Shown: positions 17,602 to 27,039 of the stretch, in pieces | Layout of the letters: every line of letters starts with the position of its first letter | Position numbering within the stretch: the stretch's first letter is position 1 | DNA from: Planctomycetota bacterium | GTDB lineage: Bacteria > Planctomycetota > UBA1135 > GCA-002686595 | Direction of reading: 5' to 3' | NCBI GenBank assembly: GCA_016795325.1 | Contig: JAEUHY010000015.1 | Span: forward strand, 496,001-560,000 | Length of the DNA stretch: 64,000 nt | Position numbers and translations under genes: made by a program | The notes under the pieces: generated by a model | What the model was told of the DNA's origin: nothing | Database searches by the model: none | The model's input: the letters and a program-made list of their open reading frames with translations, nothing else

Positions 17602-19341
17602 ATGACGCATCCCGCTCTGATCGAACGGATCACTCGCTCGCTCGCCTACATGCTCCGGCACCAGCCGGAGAAGTTTGATCTCGAACTCGACCGGCACGGC
17701 TACGGCGCCATGGCCGACGTCGTCCGCGCGCTGCAAGAGCGCCTGGGTGAAGCCGTCGAGCCGGCGGACGTGCACGCCGCGGTCGAAGCGGGCGATCGGC
17801 CGCGCTACGACATCGAAGGCGACCGCATCCGCGCCTTGTACGGCCACTCGATCGACGTCGAACCCGGCGAACCCGCGCGTCCGCCGGAGTTCCTGTACGT
17901 CGGCATCGAGGAACGCGATCTGGCGCGCGCCCAGCAGTTCGGGCTGCGCGGCGGACGGCGACGTTTCCTGCACTTGGCCCTGGACCTCGACGACGCCCGT
18001 GAAGCCGGCCGGCGCGCGGGCCGCGAGTATTCGGTGCTGCGCATCTACGCGCTCGACGCGTGGGAAGAGGGCGTCAACTTCTACGACCGCAAGGCGTTGT
18101 TCCTCGCCGAGCACGTGCCGACGGAGTACATCGAGGTGCTCGAGAGCGGCACGGATGGCTACGAAGAGCGCGGCGACGAGGTGCCGGCGCGGCGCGGCGG
18201 GCGTCCCCAGGGCGGCGGTCGCGGCGAGCCCCGCCGCGAACAGCGCGGCGAACGCGAGGCTCGTGACTCTGCGCCGGCGGGCGGTGAACGCCGTGACGCG
18301 CGCCGCGAGGCGCCGGTGGGCGCCGGACGTGATGCGGGCCGACCTGAAGCACGCTCCGAGCAGCGCCAGGACGGGCCGCGCGCCGACATGCGGCGGGACG
18401 ACGGACCGCGCCGCGATGCGCGCCGTGACGATGGTCCGCGCCGCGACGCACGGCGCGACGACGAACCGCGCGGCGAGGTGCGCGGCGAGGTGCGCGGCGA
18501 GGACGGCGCGCGTGGCGACGTGGCTCCGCGCGGTGACTCGCGCCGTGACGCACGGCGCGACGATGGCCCGCGGCGCGAAGCTCGCCGTGACGATGGTCCG
18601 CGCCGCGACGATGGTCCGCGCCGCGATGACGGCCCGCGCCGGGACGATGGTCCGCGCGGCGACTCGCGCCGCGATGGGCGTCGCGACGATGGTCCGCGGC
18701 GTGACGATGGTCCGCGGCGTGACGATGGTCCGCGGCGTGACGATGGCCCGCGGCGTGACGATGGCCCGCGGCGTGAAGACGGCCCGCGGCGTGAGGACGG
18801 CCCGCGGCGTGAAGCTCGCCGCGACGACGGCCCGCGCCGTGACGACGGCCCGCGCCGCGACGACGGCCCGCGCCGCGACGACGGCCCGCGCGGCCGCCGC
18901 GACGATTCGCGCGGCGAGTTCCGCGGCGAGCGGCGTCCGCAGTTCGATGATGCGCCGCGCGGCGGCGACGAACGTGGCCCTGATCGGAACGAAGCGCGTG
19001 GCGGCCGCGAGTTCGGTCGCGGGCCTGCGCGCGAAGGCGAACGAGGCGGCTTCGAGCGCGGCGAGCGCGGCGGTTTCGAGCGCCAGGAGCGCGGCGGCGC
19101 CCGCGGCGGGTTCGAGCGCCCCAGCGACGCGCCGCGCGCTCCCGAGCGTGCACCCGCGCCGGCCGAGCGGGCCGCGAGCGCCCCCAACTCGTCCACCGAC
19201 TTCGGTCTGGGGATCTTCGAGGAGCCGGCGACGGCCGCCCGCAAGTCCGCGCCCGCGCCTGCCCCCGTGCGCGAGCGCCCGGCCCCGCCGCCGCCTCCGC
19301 CGTCGGCGGAGCCCGCCTCCGACTTCGGCGCCGGCATCTGA
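17602..19341 (+). CDS. kptA: RNA 2'-phosphotransferase (Tpt1/KptA family) with long Arg/Asp/Gly/Pro repeat tail
   Basis: Residues 1-189 are a KptA/Tpt1 domain, which transfers an internal RNA 2'-phosphate to NAD+. LAYMLRHQPEKFDLELD places the catalytic Arg19-His20, and DRIRALYGHS (74-83) supplies the next Arg (Arg77). GLRGGRRRFLHLALD (114-128) supplies the last Arg. The usual HGT after the GHS block is VGI (100-102), so NAD binding may differ. Residues 190-579 are a disordered tail with many RRDDGP hexapeptides, then GGFER/RGG-like motifs, a Pro stretch and two DFGxGI motifs, the second at the very C-terminus. Family members are usually about 180-220 residues. Start ATG 17602 fits the family N-terminus; the frame continues open upstream but without homology. 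The kinase-like gene at 19416 follows after 74 bases. Confidence 0.88.
   Translation: MTHPALIERITRSLAYMLRHQPEKFDLELDRHGYGAMADVVRALQERLGEAVEPADVHAAVEAGDRPRYDIEGDRIRALYGHSIDVEPGEPARPPEFLYVGIEERDLARAQQFGLRGGRRRFLHLALDLDDAREAGRRAGREYSVLRIYALDAWEEGVNFYDRKALFLAEHVPTEYIEVLESGTDGYEERGDEVPARRGGRPQGGGRGEPRREQRGEREARDSAPAGGERRDARREAPVGAGRDAGRPEARSEQRQDGPRADMRRDDGPRRDARRDDGPRRDARRDDEPRGEVRGEVRGEDGARGDVAPRGDSRRDARRDDGPRREARRDDGPRRDDGPRRDDGPRRDDGPRGDSRRDGRRDDGPRRDDGPRRDDGPRRDDGPRRDDGPRREDGPRREDGPRREARRDDGPRRDDGPRRDDGPRRDDGPRGRRDDSRGEFRGERRPQFDDAPRGGDERGPDRNEARGGREFGRGPAREGERGGFERGERGGFERQERGGARGGFERPSDAPRAPERAPAPAERAASAPNSSTDFGLGIFEEPATAARKSAPAPAPVRERPAPPPPPPSAEPASDFGAGI
18391..18897 (+). repeat. 18-bp coding minisatellite encoding RRDDGP
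   Basis: Repeating units of 18 bases (typical unit CGCCGTGACGATGGTCCG) encode Arg-Arg-Asp-Asp-Gly-Pro. They are interrupted by RRDAR, RGDSR and RGEVR variants. Third-position changes between copies (GAT/GAC, GGT/GGC, CGT/CGC) show that the array is old enough to diverge while the peptide is conserved, which argues for selection on the protein. Confidence 0.9.
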
Positions 19342-19415
19342 ACCTCGACGCGGTTTCGCGGCCACGCGGCGGTACGCCCGTGACGCGGCGCCGCCGCGGC
19401 GTAGGCTGAGCAGTT

Positions 19416-20264
19416 GTGATCGCCCCCAGCCTCACAGCGGCCCTCGGCGGGCAGTTCGAATTCAGCTTCACGCCGCGCGGTGTCTTGGCCGTGCGGCGTG
19501 ACATGCTCGCCGCGCTCGCCGGCAGCGGCTTCGGACTCGATTCCGACGGCGGCGCCGCGCCCAGCGACCTGGGCGGGCGCAACCCGCTGCTCGAGCTGCG
19601 CGCCGGTCCGCACGAGCTGCTCGTGCGGCGCTTCACCCACGGCGGGTTGTTGCGTTGGCTCACCGGCCGCCGCTTCCTCGACCCCGAGCGACCGTTCGTC
19701 GAAGCGCAACTCTCCGAGCAGCTGCTCGCCGCAGGAGTGCGCACGCCGCAGGTGGTCGCCGCGCGCGCTCGGCGCGTCGCCGGCGCGTGGCATCTCGACC
19801 TCGTCACGCGGCGCGTGCCCGGGGGAGAGGACTTCGCCGCGTGGCTCGAGCGCGAACGCGACGTCGCCGCACGCGCGCGCCTGCTGGCGAGCTTCGGCGC
19901 TTGGCTGCGGCGCCTGCACGACGTCGGCTTCCTGCACGCGGACCTGCACCCCAAGAACGTGCTCGTCACGCACGCGGCGCACGACCCTCAGTGGTGGCTG
20001 ATCGACCTCGACCGCTCGGCGTTGCGGGCTTCGCTGAGCCAGCGCGAGCGCTGCGCGAACCTCGCGCGCCTGGTGCGCTACGTGTGGCGGCGCCGCGCGC
20101 AGCTGCACGTCGGCGCGCGCGAACTCGTGCGCGCGCTCGTCGCGTACGAGCCCGTGCGCAGCGCGCGCCACGGCCTCGCCCAGGGCGTCGCCGAGCGCGT
20201 CGCCAGCCGGCTTGCGTTGCACCGCGCGGGCTGGTGGCTCGAAGCGCGGGCGGCGGGCCGCTGA
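19416..20264 (+). CDS. 3-deoxy-D-manno-octulosonic acid kinase-like (WaaP/KdkA family)
   Basis: A 282-residue protein with a small kinase fold of the lipopolysaccharide kinase family. It has LLVRRFTHGGLLRWLTGRRF at about 68-87 with the ATP-lysine region, the catalytic loop HADLHPKNVLV near residue 172, and the metal site WLIDLDRS. KdkA/WaaP proteins phosphorylate Kdo or heptose of LPS in the cytoplasm. A GTG at 19416 is the best start; no ATG gives a longer homologous N-terminus. Together with the GT9 gene it supports an LPS-type outer membrane. Its stop lies four bases from the stop of the convergent kinase-AAA-TPR gene. Confidence 0.82.
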   Translation: MIAPSLTAALGGQFEFSFTPRGVLAVRRDMLAALAGSGFGLDSDGGAAPSDLGGRNPLLELRAGPHELLVRRFTHGGLLRWLTGRRFLDPERPFVEAQLSEQLLAAGVRTPQVVAARARRVAGAWHLDLVTRRVPGGEDFAAWLERERDVAARARLLASFGAWLRRLHDVGFLHADLHPKNVLVTHAAHDPQWWLIDLDRSALRASLSQRERCANLARLVRYVWRRRAQLHVGARELVRALVAYEPVRSARHGLAQGVAERVASRLALHRAGWWLEARAAGR

Positions 20265-20268
20265 GTGC

Positions 20269-23200
20269 TCAGGCCAGCTGCGACGGCGCCGCCTCGTCGG
20301 TGACGCGCGGATAGATCACGCCCAGCGGCGAGAGCACGGCGTCGAGCAAGCGCGCCATGGCGTCGCCGTGGGAGGCGCGCAACGACGCGTCGGCGATGGC
20401 TTCGTTGTCGCGGCGCATGCGCCGCCGCAATTCGCGCACGAGCTCGAGCGCTTCGTCGGCGCGACCGGCGCTCTCGAGCACCAGCGCGCGCGTGCCGATG
20501 ACCACGATGCGGTCGATCAACTCGGCGCCTTGGTGCTCGAGCAGTTGCTGCGCGTGCTCCGTCCACTCGAGCATGCGCTCCCTGTCGCCGGCCTCGCGTG
20601 CGATGCGGGCGCGAATCGAGAATGCGAGCGCCTCGGCGCGTTTGAGACCCATTTCGCCGGCCAGGCGCGAGGCGCGTTCGAGCACGCTCGCCGCGCTCGG
20701 ATCGGCCTGCTCCCACAGCAGCGTGCCCAGCCACAGGCTGCCCAGCGTCTGCCCGCGCCGATCTTCGATCTCGCTGGCGATGAGCAGCGCCTCGCGCAAC
20801 CGCGACTGCGCCTGGTCGGGGCGATTGAGGTCGAGCAGCAGTCCGCCCAGCCGCGCGGTCGCTTCCATCTCGAGGCGCCGTTCGCCCGCCTGGCGCGCCA
20901 GATCCACGGCGCGCTGCATCGAGCCGAGCGCGCGTCCGGGGCGGCCGAAGATGCGGTAGATGCGGCCCCGCAGCATGTGCCCAGCCGCTGTGATCCCCGG
21001 CAGTTGGAAGCGTCGCGAGCCGCGCTGCAAGCGCAGCGCGCGGTCCACGCAGGCGAGCGCGCTCTCGAGCTTGTTCTCGAGCAACTCGACTATGCCCAGC
21101 TGGATCAGCGCAACGGCGCGTTGCGCGTCGTGCACGGCGATGTCGCGCGCACGCGTCAAGTGCTCGCGCGCGCTCTCGAGCTCGCCGACGTGCGCTTGCA
21201 CGGCGCCCAGGCGCCGCAGCGCCTCGCTCTCGAGCTCCTCCGATTGCGCGCGCTGCGCAAGCTCGACGGCGTTCTTGTACATGCCGCGCGCCAAACCGTA
21301 CTGGCCCGTGCCCGCGGCGTAGCGGCCGTGCAGCAAGTACACGCGCGAGAGTGCGTCGGGGTCCTGTGCGGGATCGAATTCGAGATCGCTGAGTTCGTCG
21401 AGCCAGCGGCGCTGTTCGGTGCGTGCGCCCAGGCGGTCGGAAGCGTCGGCCGCGGCTTCGAGGAACTCGATGCGCCAGCGATTGCGTTGGCGTGTGTGCG
21501 TCAGCGCGCCGAGCGCCTCCAGGCCCCAACGTGCGAGCACGATCACACGCTGCGGTTGGCCGCGGCGCAGCAGCACTTCGAGCAGCGGTCGGATGACGCG
21601 CAGCAGGTCGACGTTGCGCCCCGCCGAGCGCAGGTGGAAGGCGCGTTGGATCGCGTCGCTGAGCGGGAGGCGCCGCGAATCGTCCTTGGGCCGCAGCGCG
21701 TCGGCGGCGAGCGAGTGGAGCTCGCGGCGGCGTTCGGGCTCGAGCGAGCGGTACAGCGCCTCGCGCAGCGCGGGGCGGGCGAAGCGGTAGCGATCGCCGA
21801 TCGGCGTGAGCCAGCCGCGTTGGGCCAGTTCGGCGAGCTGGCCTTCGATCTCGCTCGCGTCGACCTCCGAGAACACGCGCTCGAGCAGCGCCACTTCGAT
21901 GCGTCCGCCTACGACCGCGAGGCGTTGCAGCCAGTCGCGCTCGCGTTCCGAGAGCTTCGCCATGCGTTCAGCGATGGCGTTCTGCAGCGACTCGGGCAGC
22001 GGCAGTCGGTCGGGCGCGACGGCGAGCACCCAGCGCGGATCGCTGCTGCTCAGGGCGTGCACATCGCCGCGCTCGAGCGCCAGGCGCAGGATCTCGCCGA
22101 GTTGTCCGGGGTTGCCGTGGCAACGCGCGTGCAGCACCTGGGCGATGCGCAGCAGCGGGGCGCTGGGGTGGAAGATCGCGCTCACCGCGCTTTCGATCGC
22201 CGCTTGGTCGAGCGGGGCGAGCGTGATGCGTTCGCCGAGCTCCGCGCTGGAGAGCCGCTCGGACAGCGCGCTCGCGGAGCGTTCGCTCGCGAACGGTTCG
22301 GCTTCGCGTTCGCCCAGCAGCAGCACGGCGCGCCGACGCGGCAGGTCCGCCGCCACGCGCGAGAGCACGGCCAGCGTGCCTTCGTCCGCGAAGTTGACGT
22401 CGTCGAGGAACAGGAGCAGCGGCTGCGCTTGCGCCAGCGCCGCGAGCCAGGCGGCGAGCGCTTCGGGCACGGCGCTTTCGGTCGTGCCGGCGAAGTTGGG
22501 GTCGAGCGCGTTCCACAGCGTGTGCGCGACGTGCGGTGCGACGAGCGTGGCGAGCGCCGCGAGCTGGTGCTGGTCCGGCGCCGCGCCGGAGGGCAGGCGC
22601 AGGAAACGCTCGAGCCAGCGCAGGATCGGCATGCACGGCCGCTGTTCCTCGAAACTCGCGCAGCGACCGTACAGGTACAGCGGGGGAGGCGTGAACAGCC
22701 GCCGCGCGCGCAACGCGCACTCGCTCGCGAGGCGTGATTTGCCGCTGCCGACGGGGCCGACGAGCCACAGCGCGCGCCCTCCCGCGGCTTCAGCGCCGAA
22801 CGCGGCGCGGCAGGCCTCCAGCATGGCGTCGAGCTCGCGCTCGCGGCCCACCAGCGGCGTGAGGTGCGCCGCGTCCTGTTCGCCGCGCGTGGCCCGGCGT
22901 GCGTTCGAACTGAAGTCGAGCTGCGCGCGCCACCAATCGCCGACTTCGCCCTGCTGCAGCCGCTGGCGCAACTCGTCGGCGCTGGGGCGCCGCTGGGGAT
23001 CGCGCGCGAGGACTTCGGCGAGCAGCGTGTCGAGGAAGGGCGAGAGCCCCGGTGCGAAACGCGACGGCGGCACGTAGCGCGCGGAGACGATCGCGGCGAG
23101 CAGTTGGTCCGCGCCCGGCGCGTCCAGGCTGCGCCGCAGTGGGCGGCCGCTCGAGAACCCGCTGGCGGCCACCGCGGCGCTGCGCTCGTCGCCGTGGTCG

Positions 23201-23943
23201 GCGAAGGGATGCCAGCCGGTGCTCAGCTCGTACGTCACCAGTCCCAGGGCGAAGACGTCCGAGCTTCCGGCGCCCGCCTGGCCACGCGCACGTTCCGGGG
23301 AGAGGTAGGCGAGGCTGCCCGGATTGACGCCTTCGCTGGCCGCCAGCGCGGGCGCGGACACGGCGTGTTCGTCGGCGCGCTCCGCCGCGGGGCCGCTCTC
23401 GCCGACGGCCTGGCGCACGCGCCGCGCGAAACCCAGGTCCATCAAGACCACGCGGCCGCGCGGCGTGAGCCGGATGTTCTCCGGCTTCACGTCGGCGTGG
23501 ACGTAACCGGCGGCGTGCAGCGCGCCCAGCGCGCCTGCGACCTGAGCGGCGATCGAGCGCACCTGCGGCTCGGGGAGTGCGCCGCTGCGTTCGATGACGG
23601 CGCGCAGCGACTCGCCCTCGACGAGATCCATGACGAAGAACTCCACTTCGCCATCGCGGCCGTGATCGATGTGGCGCACGAGCGAGGGGTGCTGCGCGTG
23701 GGCGCCCGCCTCGATCTCGGCGCGCAGGGAGCGCAGCGCGTTGGGGTCGCGCTCGAGCGCGGCGTGCAACAGCTTGACGGCCACCGCGCTGCCCGTGGGC
23801 GCGGCGTCCGAGCCGCTGAGCACCTGGCCGCGCAGCACGCGCCCGAAAGCGCCCGCACCGAGCTCGGCGCCGAGTTCGACGACAAGTCCGCTCGCGCTCG
23901 TGAGCACGCGCGGCGCGGGCGGTTGGTCGGACGGGGGCGGCAC
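20269..23943 (-). CDS. serine/threonine protein kinase fused to AAA/STAND-type ATPase and TPR repeats
   Basis: A 1224-residue signalling protein. Residues 15-290 are a Hanks-type kinase: GAELGAGAFGRV glycine loop, VAVKLLHA lysine, HADVKPENI catalytic loop (HRD changed to HAD), MDLGFARR metal loop (DFG changed to DLG), SLAYLSPERARG activation segment. Residues about 370-700 are an ATPase with Walker A GPVGSGKSR (near 397) and Walker B LLFLDDVNFAD. The remaining 500 residues are helical TPR-like repeats. This architecture (PknK-like, adenylate-cyclase-like STAND proteins) usually senses ligands or scaffolds assemblies. There is no DNA-binding domain or transmembrane helix. It is probably cytoplasmic, and the partner is unknown. 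It is divergent from cysS with 67 bases between starts. Confidence 0.88.
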   Translation of the reverse strand: MPPPSDQPPAPRVLTSASGLVVELGAELGAGAFGRVLRGQVLSGSDAAPTGSAVAVKLLHAALERDPNALRSLRAEIEAGAHAQHPSLVRHIDHGRDGEVEFFVMDLVEGESLRAVIERSGALPEPQVRSIAAQVAGALGALHAAGYVHADVKPENIRLTPRGRVVLMDLGFARRVRQAVGESGPAAERADEHAVSAPALAASEGVNPGSLAYLSPERARGQAGAGSSDVFALGLVTYELSTGWHPFADHGDERSAAVAASGFSSGRPLRRSLDAPGADQLLAAIVSARYVPPSRFAPGLSPFLDTLLAEVLARDPQRRPSADELRQRLQQGEVGDWWRAQLDFSSNARRATRGEQDAAHLTPLVGRERELDAMLEACRAAFGAEAAGGRALWLVGPVGSGKSRLASECALRARRLFTPPPLYLYGRCASFEEQRPCMPILRWLERFLRLPSGAAPDQHQLAALATLVAPHVAHTLWNALDPNFAGTTESAVPEALAAWLAALAQAQPLLLFLDDVNFADEGTLAVLSRVAADLPRRRAVLLLGEREAEPFASERSASALSERLSSAELGERITLAPLDQAAIESAVSAIFHPSAPLLRIAQVLHARCHGNPGQLGEILRLALERGDVHALSSSDPRWVLAVAPDRLPLPESLQNAIAERMAKLSERERDWLQRLAVVGGRIEVALLERVFSEVDASEIEGQLAELAQRGWLTPIGDRYRFARPALREALYRSLEPERRRELHSLAADALRPKDDSRRLPLSDAIQRAFHLRSAGRNVDLLRVIRPLLEVLLRRGQPQRVIVLARWGLEALGALTHTRQRNRWRIEFLEAAADASDRLGARTEQRRWLDELSDLEFDPAQDPDALSRVYLLHGRYAAGTGQYGLARGMYKNAVELAQRAQSEELESEALRRLGAVQAHVGELESAREHLTRARDIAVHDAQRAVALIQLGIVELLENKLESALACVDRALRLQRGSRRFQLPGITAAGHMLRGRIYRIFGRPGRALGSMQRAVDLARQAGERRLEMEATARLGGLLLDLNRPDQAQSRLREALLIASEIEDRRGQTLGSLWLGTLLWEQADPSAASVLERASRLAGEMGLKRAEALAFSIRARIAREAGDRERMLEWTEHAQQLLEHQGAELIDRIVVIGTRALVLESAGRADEALELVRELRRRMRRDNEAIADASLRASHGDAMARLLDAVLSPLGVIYPRVTDEAAPSQLA

Positions 23944-24010
23944 GGCGGGACGCCTCAGATTAGCAGCCGCGCGGCCCGCGGTTGAGCGCGCGCTAGACTC
24001 CGCAGCGCCT

Positions 24011-25429
24011 ATGACCTTCGTCGTCTACAACTCGCTCACCCGCACCAAGCAACCGTTCCGTTCGCTCGAGCCGGGCGTCGTGCGCATGTACAACTGCGGC
24101 CCGACGGTCTACAGCCGTCCGCACGTTGGGAATTACCGAGCGTTCCTGTTCGCGGACACGCTGCGGCGCTGGCTCGAGTACTGCGGTTATCGCGTCGAGC
24201 AAGTGATGAACATCACCGACGTCGGGCACCTGACCGACGACGGCGACGAGGGCGAGGACAAGCTCGAGAAGCAGGCCAAGAAGGACAAGCTCGATCCGTG
24301 GGAGATCTCGCGCCGCGTGGCGCAGCAGTTCTTCGCCGATCTGGCGGCGCTGGGCGTGCGGCAGGCCAAGGTGTATCCCAAGGCCAGCGACCACATCCCG
24401 GAGATGGTCGAGATCATCGAAGGCCTGATCGCCAAGGGGCACGCCTACGAGACGGGCGGCAACGTGTACTTCGACGTGTCGACGTTTCCCGAGTACGGCA
24501 AGCTGTCGGGCAACCGCGTCGAGGAGCTCGAGGCGGGCGCGCGCATCGCGGTGCGCGAGGACAAGCGCAACCCCGAGGACTTCGCGCTGTGGAAGAGCGA
24601 CCCGGCCCACATCATGAAGTGGGCGACGCGCTTTGGCCCGCACGGTTTCCCCGGCTGGCACATCGAGTGCTCCGCCATGAGCCGCAAGCACCTGGGCGAC
24701 CGGCTCGACATCCACACCGGCGGCGAGGACAACATCTTCCCGCACCACGAGTGCGAGATCGCGCAGACCGAGAGCTTCACCGGCCAGCCCTTCGCGACCT
24801 ACTGGATGCACTCGAAGTTCCTGCAGGTCGACGGCGGGAAGATGAGCAAGAGCCTGGGCAACGTGTACACGCTCGACGACGTGGCGGCCAAGGGCTACAG
24901 CGCGCGCCAGCTGCGTTTCGCGCTGGTCCGCGGGCACTACGGATCGCCGCTCAACTTCACCTGGGATGCGCTCAAGGATGCGGCCAGCGCACTCGAGGGG
25001 CTCGACGACCTCGTGCGGCGCCTGCGGCGCGCCTCGAAGGGCGACGGCGCGGCGGCTCCAGCCGAAGCGGGAGCGGAGCTGCTCGACGAAGCGCGCCGCA
25101 CGTTCGAAGACGGCATGAACGACGACCTCAACGTCAGCCGCGCGCTGCCGGGTCTGTTCGCGTTGCGCAGCGCGGCGCTCGAGGGCCGTCTGGGCTCCGC
25201 CGTCGCCGCGCGCGCGCTCGAGTTCCTCGCCAAGGCCAACGCCGTGCTGGGCTGCATCCAGGTCGAGGACGAGTTGCTCCCCGCGGACATCGAAGCGCAG
25301 ATCGCCGCGCGGCAGGCCGCGCGCAAGGCGAAGGACTTCAAGGAGTCCGACCGGATCCGCGACGAGTTGCTCGCCAAGGGCATCGTGCTCGAAGACACGC
25401 CCAAGGGCGTGGTCTGGCGCAAGAAGTAG
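24011..25429 (+). CDS. cysS: cysteinyl-tRNA synthetase
   Basis: Charges tRNA-Cys with cysteine in the cytoplasm (class I synthetase). The 472-residue protein has the full family layout: YNCGPTVY with the first zinc Cys, PHVGNYRAF as the HIGH-type motif, HIECSAMS and HHECEIAQ with the other zinc ligands, and [10 protein letters not shown] as the KMSKS loop. The C-terminal DALR/anticodon helices end in the typical [16 protein letters not shown] at 24011 gives the usual [10 protein letters not shown] start. It is essential in most bacteria, and no second copy is here. The MscS gene begins seven bases after the stop and is probably co-transcribed. Confidence 0.98.
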   Translation: MTFVVYNSLTRTKQPFRSLEPGVVRMYNCGPTVYSRPHVGNYRAFLFADTLRRWLEYCGYRVEQVMNITDVGHLTDDGDEGEDKLEKQAKKDKLDPWEISRRVAQQFFADLAALGVRQAKVYPKASDHIPEMVEIIEGLIAKGHAYETGGNVYFDVSTFPEYGKLSGNRVEELEAGARIAVREDKRNPEDFALWKSDPAHIMKWATRFGPHGFPGWHIECSAMSRKHLGDRLDIHTGGEDNIFPHHECEIAQTESFTGQPFATYWMHSKFLQVDGGKMSKSLGNVYTLDDVAAKGYSARQLRFALVRGHYGSPLNFTWDALKDAASALEGLDDLVRRLRRASKGDGAAAPAEAGAELLDEARRTFEDGMNDDLNVSRALPGLFALRSAALEGRLGSAVAARALEFLAKANAVLGCIQVEDELLPADIEAQIAARQAARKAKDFKESDRIRDELLAKGIVLEDTPKGVVWRKK

Positions 25430-25436
25430 GCGCGAC

Positions 25437-27023
25437 GTGAAACGTTGGCTCGCCGCGTTTCTGTTCGTCTGGCTGACTCTGTGCGCGAGGGGCTGGGCCC
25501 AGAGCGAGTCGCAGGCGCCGGACGCGCCGCTCTGGACGCCGACCGCCGAAGCCCACTCCATCACGCTCGACGGCGAGGAGCTGTTCGTGGTGCGCAACGC
25601 GCTCGGCCCGTTCACGGCCGCCGAGCGCGCGGAACGTGCGCAGCGGGTGCTCCAGCGTGTCGCCGACGACCCGTTCTTCAGCGCGGACCTGATCGAGGTG
25701 CGCATCGAGGAAAACGAAGGGCGGCTCGAGTACCGCGGTGAGGTCATCGGAGTGGTGACGGCGCTCGACGCGCTTCGTGAGCGCCAGACCGTCGAGGCGC
25801 TTCTCGCGCAACGTCTGGAGCGCGTGCGCGCCGCCGTGCAGGCCTACCGCGCGCGCCGCCTGCCCGAGGCGAACCTGCAGACGGGAGTGTTCCTCGCGCT
25901 CGCCACGCTGGTGCTCGTCGCGGCGCTCGTCGCGCTCGCGCGCTGGCGCCGCCGCATCCGCGTGCGGGCCGCCGCGCCGCGTGCGGAAGGGCGACTCGCC
26001 GCGCTCGAGCGTCGGCTCGGCGCCGGTGGAGTGGTCGTGCGCGTGTTCGAGCGCCGCGGGCTCGGGCTCGTGCACGTGGCCATCACGGCGCTGCTGGTGC
26101 TCGTCTACCTCGAGATCGTGTTCGCGTTGATTCCGCTCACGCGCGCGTTCGCCTTCACCGTGTTGCGCTACGTCCTCGCGCCGCTCGAGGTGCTGTGGAA
26201 CGGCATCCTCGCGCGCATCGGCGACCTGTTCTTCATCGCCGTCGTAGCCGCGCTCGCGTTCTACACGCTGCGCCTGCTGCGCTGGCTCGCGCTCGAAGCT
26301 TCACGCGGCGCGCTCGAGTTGCCCGGCGTCGACGCGGACCACGCGCTGCGGCTGTTCAAGCTCGTGCGCATCGTCGTCATCGCCGTGGCGCTGGTCATGG
26401 TGTTTCCGTACGTGCCCGGCTCGGACTCCGCGGCCTTCCGCGGTCTGAGCCTGTTCTTCGGCGCGCTCTTGACCCTCGGCTCGTCGGGCACGGTGGGCAA
26501 TCTCGTCGGCGGCGTGCTGCTCCTGTTCAGTCGACTGTTCAAGGTCGGCGACCGGATCCGCGTGGGCGAGATCGAAGGCGATGTGCTCGAGATCGAGCTG
26601 CTGCTCACGCGCGTGCGCACGCCGAAGAACGAGCTCGTGTCGATCCCCAACGGCGCATTGCTCGGCGGGCACGTCGTGAACTTCAGCGCACGCGCTGCGA
26701 CGGATGGCTTGATCCTGCACACCAGCGTGACGATCGGCTACGACACGCCCTGGCGGCAGGTGCACGAGCTGTTGCTCGCTGCGGCGCGCAGGACCGACGG
26801 TCTGCTCGCCGAACCTGCGCCGTTCGTGCACCAGACCGCGCTGAGCGATTTCTACGTCGAGTACGAACTCAACGCACGCACGCGCACGGCCAACGCGAAG
26901 GCCGAGCTCTACAGCCGCTTGCACCAGAACATCCAGGACGAGTTCAACCGCGCCGGCGTGCAGATCATGTCGCCGCACTACGAGGCGGACCCGCCGCAGC
27001 CCAAGCTCGCGCCGGCGAAGTAG
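25437..27023 (+). CDS. MscS-family mechanosensitive ion channel
   Basis: A 528-residue inner-membrane channel. A GTG start at 25437 gives a signal peptide (LAAFLFVWLTLCARGWAQ). An extended periplasmic domain of about 130 residues and several transmembrane helices follow. The MscS pore helix and beta domain are clear: LTLGSSGTVGNLVGGVLLLFSR, then FKVGDRIRVGEIEGDVLEI, and LVSIPNGALLG. The C-terminal alpha/beta domain ends in QIMSPHYEADP. It is expected to release solutes during hypo-osmotic shock. It lies immediately downstream of cysS and ends 16 bases before a convergent gene. Confidence 0.93.
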   Translation: MKRWLAAFLFVWLTLCARGWAQSESQAPDAPLWTPTAEAHSITLDGEELFVVRNALGPFTAAERAERAQRVLQRVADDPFFSADLIEVRIEENEGRLEYRGEVIGVVTALDALRERQTVEALLAQRLERVRAAVQAYRARRLPEANLQTGVFLALATLVLVAALVALARWRRRIRVRAAAPRAEGRLAALERRLGAGGVVVRVFERRGLGLVHVAITALLVLVYLEIVFALIPLTRAFAFTVLRYVLAPLEVLWNGILARIGDLFFIAVVAALAFYTLRLLRWLALEASRGALELPGVDADHALRLFKLVRIVVIAVALVMVFPYVPGSDSAAFRGLSLFFGALLTLGSSGTVGNLVGGVLLLFSRLFKVGDRIRVGEIEGDVLEIELLLTRVRTPKNELVSIPNGALLGGHVVNFSARAATDGLILHTSVTIGYDTPWRQVHELLLAAARRTDGLLAEPAPFVHQTALSDFYVEYELNARTRTANAKAELYSRLHQNIQDEFNRAGVQIMSPHYEADPPQPKLAPAK

Positions 27024-27039
27024 CGCGGCGCCGCGGCGC

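Noticed and set aside
18391..18897. Repeat array considered as a CRISPR array
   Set aside because: Units are contiguous 18-bp repeats without spacers, lie in a coding frame, and no cas gene is present.
18159..20222. Minus-strand frame with SSRRGP repeats opposite kptA
   Set aside because: It is the complement of the RRDDGP array; only the plus frame is continuous with a real enzyme domain.
19416..23943. Kinase-like gene plus kinase-ATPase-TPR gene considered as a defence island
   Set aside because: The first is a Kdo-kinase-like LPS enzyme, the genes are convergent, and no nuclease, toxin or mobile gene is nearby.
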